64,000 bases of DNA, taken from NCBI RefSeq assembly GCF_021390715.1, contig NZ_JAJGWT010000006.1, positions 66,410 to 130,409 of the forward strand, given 5' to 3'. The translations under genes were made by a program, and so were the position numbers. This DNA is from Tenacibaculum piscium (GTDB lineage: Bacteria; Bacteroidota; Bacteroidia; Flavobacteriales; Flavobacteriaceae). The notes below the pieces were generated by a model. That model was not told the origin of the DNA, did not search any database, and was given only the letters and a program-made list of their open reading frames with translations. Positions 1-9,283 of the stretch are shown here, one piece after another (position 1 is the first letter of the stretch; every line of letters starts with the position of its first letter).

Positions 1-2
1 TA

Positions 3-431
3 ATTGTTATCGATTTTGGATGTATGAAAGAAGTACCAATGACTTTTTATACGCCATATTTCGAATTAGCCAAACGAGAAAATATTGAAAATCCTGCTTT
101 TTTTGAAAGTAAATTATACGAATTAGAAATTTTAAGAAAAGATGATTCCGAAGAAGAAAAAGCCTTTTTTAAAGAATTGTTTTATGAAATGTTGTATTTA
201 TTTACATCACCTTTTCAGCAAGAAAATTTTGATTTTTCTGATGGAGTTTTCTTTGGTAAAATAGCTGATTTAGGACAAAAATATGCAAAAAGTACTGAGT
301 TGAAAAAAATGAACGGTAATAGAGGTTCAAAGCATTTTATTTATATCAACAGAACATTTTTTGGTTTGTATAATTTAATGCACGATTTAAAATCGACTCA
401 TATAAAAATTAATAATTATAAGAATTTATAA
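3..431 (+). CDS. ABC1/AarF/UbiB-type atypical kinase, C-terminal part (cut by window edge)
   Basis: Open from the left edge of the window: the frame reads IVIDFGCMK before the first internal ATG at 24, so that ATG is not the start. The DFG-type metal-binding motif followed by a helical tail of about 135 residues is what the end of an ABC1 (AarF/UbiB) atypical kinase looks like; the family acts in isoprenoid-quinone biology and lipid homeostasis. Only the end of the protein is visible, so ATP-binding residues cannot be checked. Its stop codon is directly followed by the ATG of the flavin reductase gene, so it belongs to the same operon as the downstream stress and light-repair genes. Family call is from the DFG context and tail; moderately sure. 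Confidence 0.6.
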   Translation: MVIDFGCMKEVPMTFYTPYFELAKRENIENPAFFESKLYELEILRKDDSEEEKAFFKELFYEMLYLFTSPFQQENFDFSDGVFFGKIADLGQKYAKSTELKKMNGNRGSKHFIYINRTFFGLYNLMHDLKSTHIKINNYKNL

Positions 432-1043
432 ATGCATTTATCAAGAAAAGCTATAGATGATATGAATCATCTGTATAAAATAAATTTGATGAACAGTATT
501 TCTGGTTATAAACCAGCAAATTTAATTGCTACAAAATCGGAAGATGGAATTAGTAATGTAGCTGTTTTTAGTTCAGTTGTTCATTATGGTTCTAGTCCTG
601 CAATTTTAGGATTTGTTTTGCGTCCTACAACCGTGGCAAGAAATACCTATGACAACATTAAAAAAACAGGTTTTTATACGATAAACGCTATTAACGAAGC
701 CATAATTGAAGATGCACATCATACATCGGCTAAATATCCGTCAGGAGTTTCAGAGTTTGATAAAACCGATTTAACTGAAATTTATAAAGATGATTTTTTT
801 GCACCTTATGTAGCTGAATCGCCTATAAAAATAGGAATGAAATTTTTAGAAGAACATCATATAAAAGCAAACGGAACTATTTTAATTTTAGGCGAAGTAA
901 CCGATTTGTATTTTAAAGATTCAATGCTTTCTGAGGATGGTTTTTTAAATTTATCCGAAGAAAAAATTGCAGCAATTAATGGTTTAGATACGTATATGGT
1001 TGCAAAAGAATATCAAAGATTATCATACCAAAGACCAAAGTAA
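432..1043 (+). CDS. flavin reductase family protein
   Basis: 203 residues, the usual length for the flavin-reductase-like (FMN-binding split barrel) family. The core near residues 20-150 carries the family pattern GYKPANLIAT, then SNVAVFSSVV, a loop with LRPTTVARNTYDNI and GFYTINAI, matching the FMN-contacting strands and loop. Such proteins hold FMN and reduce flavin or small substrates with NAD(P)H; the precise substrate is not evident. It is cytoplasmic, with no signal peptide. The ATG directly abuts the stop codon of the upstream kinase gene, and a 31-nt gap leads to the next gene, so it is an operon member. Confidence 0.85.
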   Translation: MHLSRKAIDDMNHLYKINLMNSISGYKPANLIATKSEDGISNVAVFSSVVHYGSSPAILGFVLRPTTVARNTYDNIKKTGFYTINAINEAIIEDAHHTSAKYPSGVSEFDKTDLTEIYKDDFFAPYVAESPIKIGMKFLEEHHIKANGTILILGEVTDLYFKDSMLSEDGFLNLSEEKIAAINGLDTYMVAKEYQRLSYQRPK

Positions 1044-1074
1044 CACAATAATTAATATGTAAAACATCAAGAAA

Positions 1075-2505
1075 ATGAAAATTTTAATCACAGGAACAAC
1101 AGGATATATTGCAAAAAGATTGGTATTAAAATTACTAGATGCAGGTCATGAATTAGTATGCTGTGTCCGTGATTTAAAACGAATTCCTGATGAAATAGAA
1201 CATAAAGAGAATATCTCCTTTATAAAAGTTGATTTTTTACAAACCGAACAAATTGTTTTTCCTTCGGATATTGATGTTGCGTATTATTTAATTCATTCAA
1301 TGGCTACGGATGCTACTAATTTTGAAGATTTAGAGCAAACTTGTGCCAAGAATTTTAAAAATATTGTCGAAAAAACAAACTGTAAACAAGTCATTTATTT
1401 AAGTGGTATTGTAAATGATAGTTCTTTGTCTAAGCATTTGGCTTCTCGTTTTCAGGTAGAGAAAAATTTAGCTTCAAAAAAATATGCATTGACCACTTTT
1501 AGAGCAGGAATTATTGTTGGAAGCGGTAGTGCATCCTTTGAAATTATTAGAGATATTGTTGAAAAATTACCCGTAATGGTTACGCCAAAATGGTTGAATA
1601 CAAAATCGCAACCAATTGCAATTAGAGATGTATTAACTTTTTTAGAACGTGCCGTTGGAAATGAAAAACTGTACAACAAATCGTTTGATATTTGTGGTAC
1701 AGAAGTACTTACTTATAAAGAAATGCTTTTGCAGTTTTCAGAAGTAAGAGGCTTTAAACGTTACATACTTACACTACCTCTTTTAACGCCAAAATTATCA
1801 TCGTATTGGTTGTATTTTGTAACTTCTACATCTTTTAATTTAGCACAAGCTTTGGTAGATAGCATGAAAGTTGAGGTAATTGCTAAGCCAAGTAATATTA
1901 ATCAAATTTTAAATATATCACCTATTTCTTATAAAGAATCGGTCGATTTAGCTTTTCAACGAATAGAACAAAATGCTGTAATATCAAGTTGGAAAGATGC
2001 TATTAGTAGTGGTGTTTTTCAAGCTCAATTATCGGATTATATTCAAATACCACAATATGGTTGTTTTGTAGATAAACGTACTGTAAAAGTTACCGATGAT
2101 GCTTTTACGCTTGATAAAATTTGGTCAATTGGAGGGAAAAATGGATGGTATCGTTTTAATTGGTTATGGAAAATAAGAGGTTATGCTGATAAAATTTTTG
2201 GAGGAGTTGGTTTGCGTAGAGGAAGAACACATAATACATCTTTAGAAGCTGGTGACCCATTAGATTTTTGGCGTGTTTTATTGGCTGATAAAAAAGAAAA
2301 AAGACTTTTGTTATTTGCAGAAATGAAATTACCTGGAGAAGCTTGGTTAGAGTTCAAAATAGTAAATGATACTTTACATCAAAAAGCAGTTTTCAGACCC
2401 AAAGGAGTTTTAGGACGCTTGTATTGGTATTCCGTTTTACCGTTTCATGCTTTTGTATTTAAAGGAATGATAAACGCTTTGGTAAAAAATAATCAAAAAT
2501 TATGA
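1075..2505 (+). CDS. NAD(P)-binding SDR/NmrA-type protein with DUF2867 C-terminal domain
   Basis: 476 residues. The N-terminus opens with a Rossmann strand and glycine motif (TGTTGYIAKRL, residues 6-16) typical of atypical/extended short-chain dehydrogenases of the NmrA/YbjT type. The C-terminal part from about residue 300 (IWSIGGKNGWYRFNWLWKIR, then a segment rich in W and F ending in VLGRLYWYSVLPFHAFVF) matches DUF2867. Combined SDR plus DUF2867 proteins are common in flavobacterial photolyase neighbourhoods; their substrate is not known to me. The last bases overlap the next gene by 4 nt (ATGA), so translation is probably coupled. Confidence 0.85.
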   Translation: MKILITGTTGYIAKRLVLKLLDAGHELVCCVRDLKRIPDEIEHKENISFIKVDFLQTEQIVFPSDIDVAYYLIHSMATDATNFEDLEQTCAKNFKNIVEKTNCKQVIYLSGIVNDSSLSKHLASRFQVEKNLASKKYALTTFRAGIIVGSGSASFEIIRDIVEKLPVMVTPKWLNTKSQPIAIRDVLTFLERAVGNEKLYNKSFDICGTEVLTYKEMLLQFSEVRGFKRYILTLPLLTPKLSSYWLYFVTSTSFNLAQALVDSMKVEVIAKPSNINQILNISPISYKESVDLAFQRIEQNAVISSWKDAISSGVFQAQLSDYIQIPQYGCFVDKRTVKVTDDAFTLDKIWSIGGKNGWYRFNWLWKIRGYADKIFGGVGLRRGRTHNTSLEAGDPLDFWRVLLADKKEKRLLLFAEMKLPGEAWLEFKIVNDTLHQKAVFRPKGVLGRLYWYSVLPFHAFVFKGMINALVKNNQKL

Positions 2506-2768
2506 ATCACAGAGATATAGATAGAATAATAGAAATGGCTTGGGAAGATAGAACCACATTCGATGCTATAAAGTTTCAGTTTGGTTTAAAAGAACAACAA
2601 GTAATCGAATTAATGCGTAAAGAGTTAAAGCTATCTAGTTTTAAATTATGGAGAGCAAGAGTTCAAGGACGTTCAACTAAGCATCAAGCAAAACGAGCTT
2701 TTGAAAAAGGACGATTTAAATGTACAAGACAAAAAAGTATTAGTAACAATAAAGTTTCTAAGCGATAA
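2502..2768 (+). CDS. TIGR03643 family small protein
   Basis: 88 residues, basic, cytoplasmic. The sequence RDIDRIIEMAWEDRTTFDAI followed by FGLKEQQVIELMRKELK and SSFKLWRARVQGR is the TIGR03643 pattern (DUF2805). The predicted fold is mostly helical with a helix-turn-helix look, and the very basic C-terminus would suit nucleic-acid binding, but no function is established to my knowledge. The family very often sits next to photolyase and SDR genes, as here. It overlaps the upstream gene by 4 nt. Confidence 0.85.
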   Translation: MNHRDIDRIIEMAWEDRTTFDAIKFQFGLKEQQVIELMRKELKLSSFKLWRARVQGRSTKHQAKRAFEKGRFKCTRQKSISNNKVSKR

Positions 2769-2801
2769 ATAAAATAATTGCTAATCATAAATATATAAAA
2801 T

Positions 2802-3479
2802 ATGAAAACAATTGTAGTAGTAGGAGGTAGCTCAGGTATCGGAAAAGCTATTGTAAATAAATTAAAAGATACACATAAAATCATCAATATAAGTAGAACA
2901 GCACCCGAAGAACATGAAAATGTAACTCATTATTCATGTGATGTTTTAAATGATGAATTACCCGTTTTAGAAGATATTAATGGATTGGTATATTGTCCTG
3001 GAAGTATCAATTTAAAATCATTTACGCGACTTAAAGTTGCCGATTTTAAAACAGATTTTGAAATAAATGTTATAGGCGCAATCAATACTTTAAAAGCATA
3101 CGAAACTAGTTTGGCAAAAAATAACGGAAGCGTGGTCTTATTTAGTACAGTTGCTTCTGTTTTAGGAATGCCTTTTCATGCAAGTATTGCTACAAGTAAA
3201 TCGGCAGTTGAAGGCTTAACAAAATCGTTAGCGGCAGAGTATGCAACTAAAATTCGTTTTAATGCCATTGCTCCAACGGTAACAGATACGCCACTTGCAA
3301 AACGTTTGTTAAGAAACGAAAAACAGCAAGAGAGTATGCAAGAAAGACATCCGTTAAAAAAATATTTAACGCCACAAGAAGTAGCAGGTTTGGCTAGTTA
3401 TTTATTATCAGATGAATCTGGTTCAATAACAGGGCAAATTATTCCTATGGATGCAGGAATTGTAAGTGTAAAATTATAA
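2802..3479 (+). CDS. SDR family oxidoreductase lacking the catalytic tyrosine
   Basis: 225 residues with the classical SDR cofactor motif GGSSGIGK (residues 8-15), the active-site strand VVLFSTVASV with the Ser-containing segment near 116-119, and a well conserved helix ATSKSAVEGLTKSLAAEYA. The invariant YxxxK is altered: Lys133 is present but Ile129 occupies the tyrosine position. Proton transfer would therefore need another residue (His126 is nearby) or the protein is not a typical dehydrogenase. The ending (ITGQIIPMDAGIVSVKL) is full length. It is the second SDR of this operon and follows the TIGR03643 gene by 33 nt. Confidence 0.85.
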   Translation: MKTIVVVGGSSGIGKAIVNKLKDTHKIINISRTAPEEHENVTHYSCDVLNDELPVLEDINGLVYCPGSINLKSFTRLKVADFKTDFEINVIGAINTLKAYETSLAKNNGSVVLFSTVASVLGMPFHASIATSKSAVEGLTKSLAAEYATKIRFNAIAPTVTDTPLAKRLLRNEKQQESMQERHPLKKYLTPQEVAGLASYLLSDESGSITGQIIPMDAGIVSVKL

Positions 3480-3489
3480 TTGTACTCGA

Positions 3490-4014
3490 ATGAAATGGCT
3501 AATTTTATTCACTATTTTTTTATGTATGAATGATGAGGTAATAATTTTTGATAAAAATACAATTCCCAAAAACTGGATTATAACAAATGATGATGTTATG
3601 GGAGGCGTATCGACATCATCTATGAAATTGAATAACGATAAACAACTTGTTTTTTCGGGAGCTGTTTCTTTAGATAATAACGGAGGTTTTGCAATGACAA
3701 GATTACCTATCGCTATTAATTTTGATGATAAAAAAACAAATCTAGTTATAAAGTTAAAAGGCGATGGTAAAAAGTATCAGTTTAGAATAAAAGCCAAAGA
3801 AGATCAACATTTTTGGTATGTTCAGCCGTTTGAAACGACCAATAAATCAGAAGAAATTGTTTTGCCTTTAAACAAGTTTTATGCTTCGTCTAGAGGTAAT
3901 TTAGTTGATGTGCCAAATTATTCAGCAACTACTATTTCAGAAATTGCAATTCTGATAGGTAACAAAAAGAACGAAAATTTTAATATATCCATAGAAAAAA
4001 TAACACTTCAATAA
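3490..4014 (+). CDS. CIA30 family protein (NDUFAF1-like)
   Basis: 174 residues. A short hydrophobic start (KWLILFTIFLC) is followed by a galactose-binding-like beta domain with the CIA30 signature: NWIITNDDVMGGVSTSSM near residue 29, GFAMTRL, LVIKLKGDGKKYQFRIK, FWYVQPFET and a C-terminal SEIAILIGNK. In mitochondria the family assists complex I assembly; the bacterial homologues have no settled role. It lies in the photolyase operon, starts 10 nt after the SDR gene and its stop abuts the glutathione peroxidase ATG. Confidence 0.82.
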   Translation: MKWLILFTIFLCMNDEVIIFDKNTIPKNWIITNDDVMGGVSTSSMKLNNDKQLVFSGAVSLDNNGGFAMTRLPIAINFDDKKTNLVIKLKGDGKKYQFRIKAKEDQHFWYVQPFETTNKSEEIVLPLNKFYASSRGNLVDVPNYSATTISEIAILIGNKKNENFNISIEKITLQ

Positions 4015-4581
4015 ATGAAAACACTTAAAATAACTTTACTTATAACTTTATCAATACTAGTAATTATGGCATTATTTAGTTTTTTATCAAATTCGGAAAC
4101 AGTATCTCCTAATCAATCTTTATACGATATAGAAATTAAAGGAATTGACGGAAAAAGATTAGATTTAAATCAATATAAAGGTAAAAAAATATTATTTGTA
4201 AATGTGGCTTCTAAATGCGGATTTACCAAGCAATATGATGGTTTACAAGAATTATCATCAAAATATTCTGATAAATTAGTAGTCATCGGCTTGCCATGTA
4301 ATCAATTTGGAGCTCAAGAACCTGGGGAAGCATCAGAAATAAAATCGTTTTGTAGGTTAAATTTTGGGGTCGATTTTCCATTAACCGAAAAAATAGCCGT
4401 TAAAGGAGAAGAGAAACATCCGTTATATCAATGGTTAACTGAAAAAGAAAAAAATGCTAAAATGGATTCGTCTGTAAAATGGAATTTTCAAAAATATTTA
4501 GTTGACGAAGAAGGAAGATTAATTGATGTTTTCTATTCAATTACAAAACCAATGAGTTCTAAAATAACAAGCCTTTTATAA
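4015..4581 (+). CDS. glutathione peroxidase (thiol peroxidase of the GPx family)
   Basis: 188 residues, with an N-terminal membrane anchor or signal (residues 5-25) that most bacterial GPx proteins lack, so it probably works outside the cytoplasm. Conserved motifs: NVASKCGFTKQYDGL with peroxidatic Cys68 (a cysteine, not selenocysteine), LPCNQFGAQEPG at 93-104, and VKWNFQKYLVD with Trp156/Asn157 of the catalytic tetrad. Cys-type GPx enzymes usually take electrons from thioredoxin. It sits between CIA30 and SRPBCC genes with no intergenic space on either side. Confidence 0.92.
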   Translation: MKTLKITLLITLSILVIMALFSFLSNSETVSPNQSLYDIEIKGIDGKRLDLNQYKGKKILFVNVASKCGFTKQYDGLQELSSKYSDKLVVIGLPCNQFGAQEPGEASEIKSFCRLNFGVDFPLTEKIAVKGEEKHPLYQWLTEKEKNAKMDSSVKWNFQKYLVDEEGRLIDVFYSITKPMSSKITSLL

Positions 4582-5067
4582 ATGATGAATTTTAAAAAAC
4601 ACTCAGGAATTTATACCCTAGAAACAGCACAAGAATTAAAAATGCCGTTAGCAAAAGCGTGGGATTATTTTTCATCACCAGAAAATTTAGCTAAAATTAC
4701 GCCAAAAAAAATGGGTTTTAATATCACTTCAAAAGTTGATAAAAAAGCATATCCTGGGCAAATAATAACGTATAAAGTATCGCCTGTTCCGTTTGTGAAA
4801 ACAAATTGGGTAACAGAAATAACACAAGTAAAAGAACAAGCTTTTTTTATTGATGAGCAACGTTTCGGACCTTATTCAATGTGGCATCACGAACATTTTT
4901 TTGAAGCCTTGCCAAACGGAAATACCTTAATGAAAGATAAAATTTCCTATAAAATACCGTTCGGTTTTTTAGGACATATAGCACAAGCTCTTTTTATCAA
5001 AAAACAATTAACAAGTATTTTTGAATATCGATTTATAATTTTAGAAAAAATGTTTAATGGTAAATAA
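4582..5067 (+). CDS. SRPBCC family protein
   Basis: 161 residues, single START-like (SRPBCC) helix-grip fold: MPLAKAWDYFSSPENLAKITPKK opens the fold, TNWVTEITQVKEQAFFIDEQ and PYSMWHHEHFFE form the central strands, and a long C-terminal helix ends at LTSIFEYRFIILEKMF. Such proteins bind hydrophobic ligands in a cavity; here the ligand is unknown. No signal peptide. It starts directly after the glutathione peroxidase stop and its end overlaps the photolyase start by 11 nt. Confidence 0.85.
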   Translation: MMNFKKHSGIYTLETAQELKMPLAKAWDYFSSPENLAKITPKKMGFNITSKVDKKAYPGQIITYKVSPVPFVKTNWVTEITQVKEQAFFIDEQRFGPYSMWHHEHFFEALPNGNTLMKDKISYKIPFGFLGHIAQALFIKKQLTSIFEYRFIILEKMFNGK

Positions 5068-6343
5068 AGTAGCGATATTTTGGTTTCGTAGAGATTTGCG
5101 TTTAGAAGATAATGTAGCCTTATTTAATGCTTTAAATTCATCAAATAAAGTACTGCCGATATTTATTTTTGATGAAGAAATTTTAGATAAATTGCCAGAA
5201 AACGATGCCCGAGTTTCCTTTATTTATCAAACATTACAGCAGTTAGATACCGATTTAAAAGCAGTCGGTTCATCTTTATTGATAAAAAAAGGAAATCCTC
5301 TTGAAGTTTGGAAAACAATAATTTCAGAATTTGATATTTCAGCAGTTTATACAAATAAAGATTACGAACCGTATGCTTTGCAAAGAGATGCAAATATTTG
5401 TGAATTTTTAAAATCAAAAAGTATTAATTTTTTAAGCTATAAAGACCAAGTTATTTTTGAAGAAGCTGAGGTTACTAAAAATGATGGTTTGCCATATACA
5501 GTTTATACGCCGTATAAAAATAAGTGGTTGCAGAAATTTAATGCCGAAGAAGATTTAAAAAATCATGAAATAAATTTTAATAATTTTCATCAATTTACAT
5601 CAGAAATACCTTCTTTAAAATTCATAGGATTTAATGAAAGTAGTATAAAAGTAACCCCTTATAATTTATCAAATTTAACAAATTACGATGAAGTTCGTGA
5701 TTTTCCTTTTATCGATAAAACATCTTATTTGTCGCCTTATTTTCGTTTCGGATTGGTCAGTGTTCGTAAAATGGTGCAATTTGCTTTAAAAACCAATGCA
5801 ACTTTTTTAAACGAACTGATTTGGCGAGAATTTTTTATGCAAGTATTATTTCATTTTCCCAAAGTGGTTACGAATAATTTTAAGCAAAAATACGATGCCG
5901 TTCCGTGGAGAAATAACGAAGCCGAATTTGAAAAATGGTGTAAAGGAGAAACGGGTTATCCGATGGTCGATGCAGGCATGCGACAGTTAAATAAAACGGG
6001 TTATATGCACAATCGGGTACGCATGATTACGGCAGGTTTTTTATGTAAACATCTGTTAATTGATTGGCGTTGGGGCGAAGCGTATTTTGCCGAAAAACTA
6101 TTAGATTACGAATTATCAGCAAACAATGGAAATTGGCAATGGGCAGCAGGAACAGGTTGTGATGCTGCACCATATTTTAGAGTTTTTAATCCTGAAGCAC
6201 AATTAAAAAAGTTCGATAAAGAGTTACAATATATTAGAAAATGGATTGAAAATTTTGATGAATTAACCTATCCACAGCCAATGGTTGAACATAAGTTTGC
6301 CAGAGAAAGAGCAATTTCGACTTATAAAGAAGCTTTAAATTAA
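5057..6343 (+). CDS. cryptochrome/deoxyribodipyrimidine photolyase family protein
   Basis: 428 residues, near the usual size of class I CPD photolyases. N-terminal alpha/beta photolyase domain starts AIFWFRRDLRLEDN (residues 6-19). The FAD-binding helical domain shows NELIWREFFMQVLFHFP, WCKGETGYPMVDAGMRQL, GYMHNRVRMITAGFL, LLIDWRWGEAYF and NGNWQWAAGTGCDAAPYFR, the block that holds FAD and contacts the dimer. Expected role: light-driven repair of cyclobutane pyrimidine dimers. It is the last gene of the operon and is followed by a perfect terminator hairpin. Whether it repairs DNA or acts as a cryptochrome cannot be told with certainty. Confidence 0.92.
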   Translation: MVNKVAIFWFRRDLRLEDNVALFNALNSSNKVLPIFIFDEEILDKLPENDARVSFIYQTLQQLDTDLKAVGSSLLIKKGNPLEVWKTIISEFDISAVYTNKDYEPYALQRDANICEFLKSKSINFLSYKDQVIFEEAEVTKNDGLPYTVYTPYKNKWLQKFNAEEDLKNHEINFNNFHQFTSEIPSLKFIGFNESSIKVTPYNLSNLTNYDEVRDFPFIDKTSYLSPYFRFGLVSVRKMVQFALKTNATFLNELIWREFFMQVLFHFPKVVTNNFKQKYDAVPWRNNEAEFEKWCKGETGYPMVDAGMRQLNKTGYMHNRVRMITAGFLCKHLLIDWRWGEAYFAEKLLDYELSANNGNWQWAAGTGCDAAPYFRVFNPEAQLKKFDKELQYIRKWIENFDELTYPQPMVEHKFARERAISTYKEALN

Positions 6344-6348
6344 TTGCG

Positions 6349-6388
6349 AAAAAAAGGTTCAAAGAATTAAATCTTTGAACCTTTTTTT
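6349..6388. terminator. bidirectional intrinsic terminator (photolyase operon / alaS)
   Basis: Perfect 17-bp inverted repeat: arms 6349-6365 and 6372-6388 around a 6-nt loop, with the A-run on one side and T-run on the other, so it can end transcription in both directions. It lies between the convergent photolyase and alaS genes. Confidence 0.9.
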
Positions 6389-6412
6389 GAGTTTATATTT
6401 TAGTGATTTATT

Positions 6413-9040
6413 TTAAACAATATATTCTTTAGCACCTTCTATCGCTTTTTCAATTCCGTTAGGATTTTTACCACCAGCAGTAGCAAAGAATTTTTGACCA
6501 CCACCGCCACCGTTGATTAATTTTCCTAATTCTCTAACAACTTTACCAGCATCATAACCACGTTCTGCAGCTAATTCTTTCGAAATATAGCAAGTTAACA
6601 TAGCTTTATCAGCTTTTTCAGAAGAGGCAAAGAATAAGAATAAATTTTTAAAATCTTTACCTAAAGCAAACGCTAAATTTTTGATTCCGTTGGCATCTAA
6701 AGCAACTTTAGTTGCTAAAAACTGAACACCGTTTATTTCTTGTAATTTATTTCTTAATTCACCAGATAAGTTTTCAGCCTTTTCTTTAAGTAACTGTTCT
6801 ACTTGCTTTTTTAAAGCAGTGTTTTCATCTTGTAAATTAGTTACCGATTTTACAACATCTTTAGGATTTTTAAATAGTTGTTTTATATCAGTAAAGTTAC
6901 GTTCAACATCTTCAAAATAATCGCCAACAGCTACATTTGTAATTGCTTCAATTCTTCTAATTCCTGAAGCAACAGCGCCTTCCGATTTTATTTTAAAATA
7001 CCAAATATCACCAGTTTGTGGAACGTGAGTTCCTCCACATAATTCCATTGATTGACCAAATTTAATGGCTCTTACGGCATCTCCATATTTTTCGCCAAAT
7101 AAAGCAATTGCGCCTTCATCAATAGCTTGTTGCATCGGAATATTTCTTCTTTCAATTAAAGAAAGATTTTCACGAATACGAGCATTTACAAAATCTTCAA
7201 TTTCTTGTAATTCATCCGAAGTAACTTTAGAGAAATGAGAAAAATCGAAACGTAAATGTTTTGGACTCACCAACGAACCTTTTTGTTCAACATGAGTTCC
7301 TAAAATTGTACGTAATGCTTGGTGTAATAAATGCGTAGCAGTATGATTACTTGCAGATAAATTTCTACTATTTTTATTTACTACAGCTTTAAACCTTTCT
7401 GTTAAATTTGAAGGTAAAGTTTTAGTATAGTGAATAATTAAATTGTTTTCTTTTTTAGTGTTTACCACGTAAATTAAATCTCCGTTAGAAGTTTCAATAT
7501 GTCCAACATCACCAACTTGTCCACCACCTTCAGGATAAAAAGGAGTCATGTTAAAAACTAATTGATATTGTTCACCATCTTTTTTAGTGGTTACTTTTCT
7601 GTATCGAGTTAATTTAACATCAGCAGTTAAAGTGTCATATCCGATAAATTCCTCTTCATCATCTTCAATTAAAACATTCCAATCATCAGTTTCAATAGCT
7701 GTTGCAGCTCTTCCTCTGTCTTGTTGTTGTTTTAAAGCTTCTTTATATTCTTCTTTATTATAATCTAAACCTTTTTCAGATAAAACTAATGCCGTTAAAT
7801 CTTCAGGGAAACCGTAAGTATCTTTTAATTCAAATACTTTTTTACCAGAAATTACTTTGTTTCCAGCATTAGCTGTCATAGTATCTAGTAATAATAAACC
7901 TTGTTCTAATGTTTTTAAGAAAGATTGTTCTTCTTCTTTAATAACATTTCGGGCTAATTGTTCTTGTGCTTTTATTTCAGGAAAAGCATCGCCCATTTGG
8001 TCGCTTAAAGTGGCAACTAATTTATAGATAAAAGGTTCTTTCTGATTTAAGAACGTAAAACCGTAACGAATAGCTCTTCTTAATATTCTTCGGATGACAT
8101 AACCTGCGCCAGTATTACTAGGTAATTGACCATCGGCAATAGAAAATGCTACAGCACGAACATGATCGGCAATTACACGAATTGCAATATCTGTTTCATC
8201 ACCAGCAATTTCAGTATTTTCGTATTTTACGTTTGTAATAGTTTCTATTTCTCTAATAATCGGAGTAAAAACATCGGTATCATAATTAGATTGTACGCCT
8301 TGTAAAGCCATACATAAACGCTCAAATCCCATACCTGTATCGATATGTGTTTTAGGTAAATTCTCTAAACTTCCATCAGCTTTACGGTTGAATTGCATAA
8401 AAACTAAATTCCAAACCTCTACAACATGCGGATGATCTAAATTTACTAATGATGCTCCTGAAACTTTTGCTTTTTCATCCGCAGAACGAATATCAATATG
8501 AATTTCAGAACAAGGTCCACAAGGTCCTTGTGCGCCCATTTCCCAGAAATTATCTTTTTTATTTCCTAATAAAATACGATCTTCGGCAATGTATTGTTTC
8601 CAAATATCATATGCTTCTGTATCTTTCTCTAAACCTTCTTTTTCATCACCTTCAAAAATAGTAACATATAAAATGTCTTTATCTATTTTGTAAACTTCAG
8701 TAAGTAATTCCCAAGCCCAAGCAATCGCTTCTTTTTTGAAATAATCGCCAAAAGACCAATTTCCAAGCATTTCAAATAATGTATGATGATACGTGTCTTT
8801 TCCAACTTCTTCTAAATCGTTATGTTTTCCAGAAACACGTAAACATTTTTGAGAATCGGCAACTCTAGCATCAACTATTTTTTTTTGTCCTAAAAAATAT
8901 TCTTTAAAAGGAACCATTCCCGCATTTACAAACATTAAAGTAGGATCGTTCTTTAATACCATTGGCGAAGATGGAACGATAGCATGGTTTTTAGATTTAT
9001 AGAATTCTAAAAATTTTGATCTTATTTCTTGAGATTTCAT
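6413..9040 (-). CDS. alaS: alanine--tRNA ligase
   Basis: 875 residues, normal full length. Class II catalytic core at the N-terminus ([19 protein letters not shown], then [34 protein letters not shown]), editing domain with the zinc-type motif [12 protein letters not shown] and later CGGTHV, and C-Ala domain ending in the poly-glycine motif [15 protein letters not shown]. It charges tRNA-Ala and clears mischarged Ser/Gly. In many flavobacteria it is divergent from an M23 peptidase gene; here a sigma/receptor cassette separates the two. Confidence 0.98.
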   Translation of the reverse strand: MKSQEIRSKFLEFYKSKNHAIVPSSPMVLKNDPTLMFVNAGMVPFKEYFLGQKKIVDARVADSQKCLRVSGKHNDLEEVGKDTYHHTLFEMLGNWSFGDYFKKEAIAWAWELLTEVYKIDKDILYVTIFEGDEKEGLEKDTEAYDIWKQYIAEDRILLGNKKDNFWEMGAQGPCGPCSEIHIDIRSADEKAKVSGASLVNLDHPHVVEVWNLVFMQFNRKADGSLENLPKTHIDTGMGFERLCMALQGVQSNYDTDVFTPIIREIETITNVKYENTEIAGDETDIAIRVIADHVRAVAFSIADGQLPSNTGAGYVIRRILRRAIRYGFTFLNQKEPFIYKLVATLSDQMGDAFPEIKAQEQLARNVIKEEEQSFLKTLEQGLLLLDTMTANAGNKVISGKKVFELKDTYGFPEDLTALVLSEKGLDYNKEEYKEALKQQQDRGRAATAIETDDWNVLIEDDEEEFIGYDTLTADVKLTRYRKVTTKKDGEQYQLVFNMTPFYPEGGGQVGDVGHIETSNGDLIYVVNTKKENNLIIHYTKTLPSNLTERFKAVVNKNSRNLSASNHTATHLLHQALRTILGTHVEQKGSLVSPKHLRFDFSHFSKVTSDELQEIEDFVNARIRENLSLIERRNIPMQQAIDEGAIALFGEKYGDAVRAIKFGQSMELCGGTHVPQTGDIWYFKIKSEGAVASGIRRIEAITNVAVGDYFEDVERNFTDIKQLFKNPKDVVKSVTNLQDENTALKKQVEQLLKEKAENLSGELRNKLQEINGVQFLATKVALDANGIKNLAFALGKDFKNLFLFFASSEKADKAMLTCYISKELAAERGYDAGKVVRELGKLINGGGGGQKFFATAGGKNPNGIEKAIEGAKEYIV

Positions 9041-9058
9041 ATGTTTTGAGCTCGAAAA

Positions 9059-9107
9059 TTTTGTTAAATAATCATTAAAAAACAGCTAATTAGAAGTAGT
9101 TTTAAAA
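9059..9107 (+). repeat. 49-bp direct repeat, copy 1 (flank of the sigma/receptor cassette)
   Basis: Matches 14612-14660 at 46 of 49 positions in the same orientation, without gaps. It lies in the leader region of alaS. The two copies enclose exactly the ECF sigma/FecR/receptor/DUF4249 genes. Confidence 0.85.
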
Positions 9108-9161
9108 TAGTTATTATATTAGTTGCTAAGTATTGTATTTTTATTACTTACTTGAAAAAGA

Positions 9162-9194
9162 CAAAAATAAGATATTTAGTAGTATGAAAGCAAA
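9162..9194 (-). promoter_or_regulatory. possible alaS promoter
   Basis: On the minus strand a TATTTTTG box (9162-9169) fits the Bacteroidota -7 element TANNTTTG, with a TTTG (9191-9194) 21 nt upstream as -33 element. Transcription would start near 9156 and give a leader of about 115 nt that contains direct-repeat copy 1. Motif match only. Confidence 0.4.
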
Positions 9195-9283
9195 ATGTTT
9201 TTTTAATCAGCTTGAATAAAAATAAGATTAATTTAAGTTTATTTAAAAGAACATATTAAGTGAATTTTTAGCATTAAAAATTG

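Noticed and set aside
24..26. ATG at 24 as start of the first gene
   Set aside because: The same frame reads IVIDFGC upstream of it, a kinase motif, up to the window edge.
9281..9283. TTG at 9281 as start of the sigma factor
   Set aside because: An ATG follows directly at 9284 and gives the normal start of the family.
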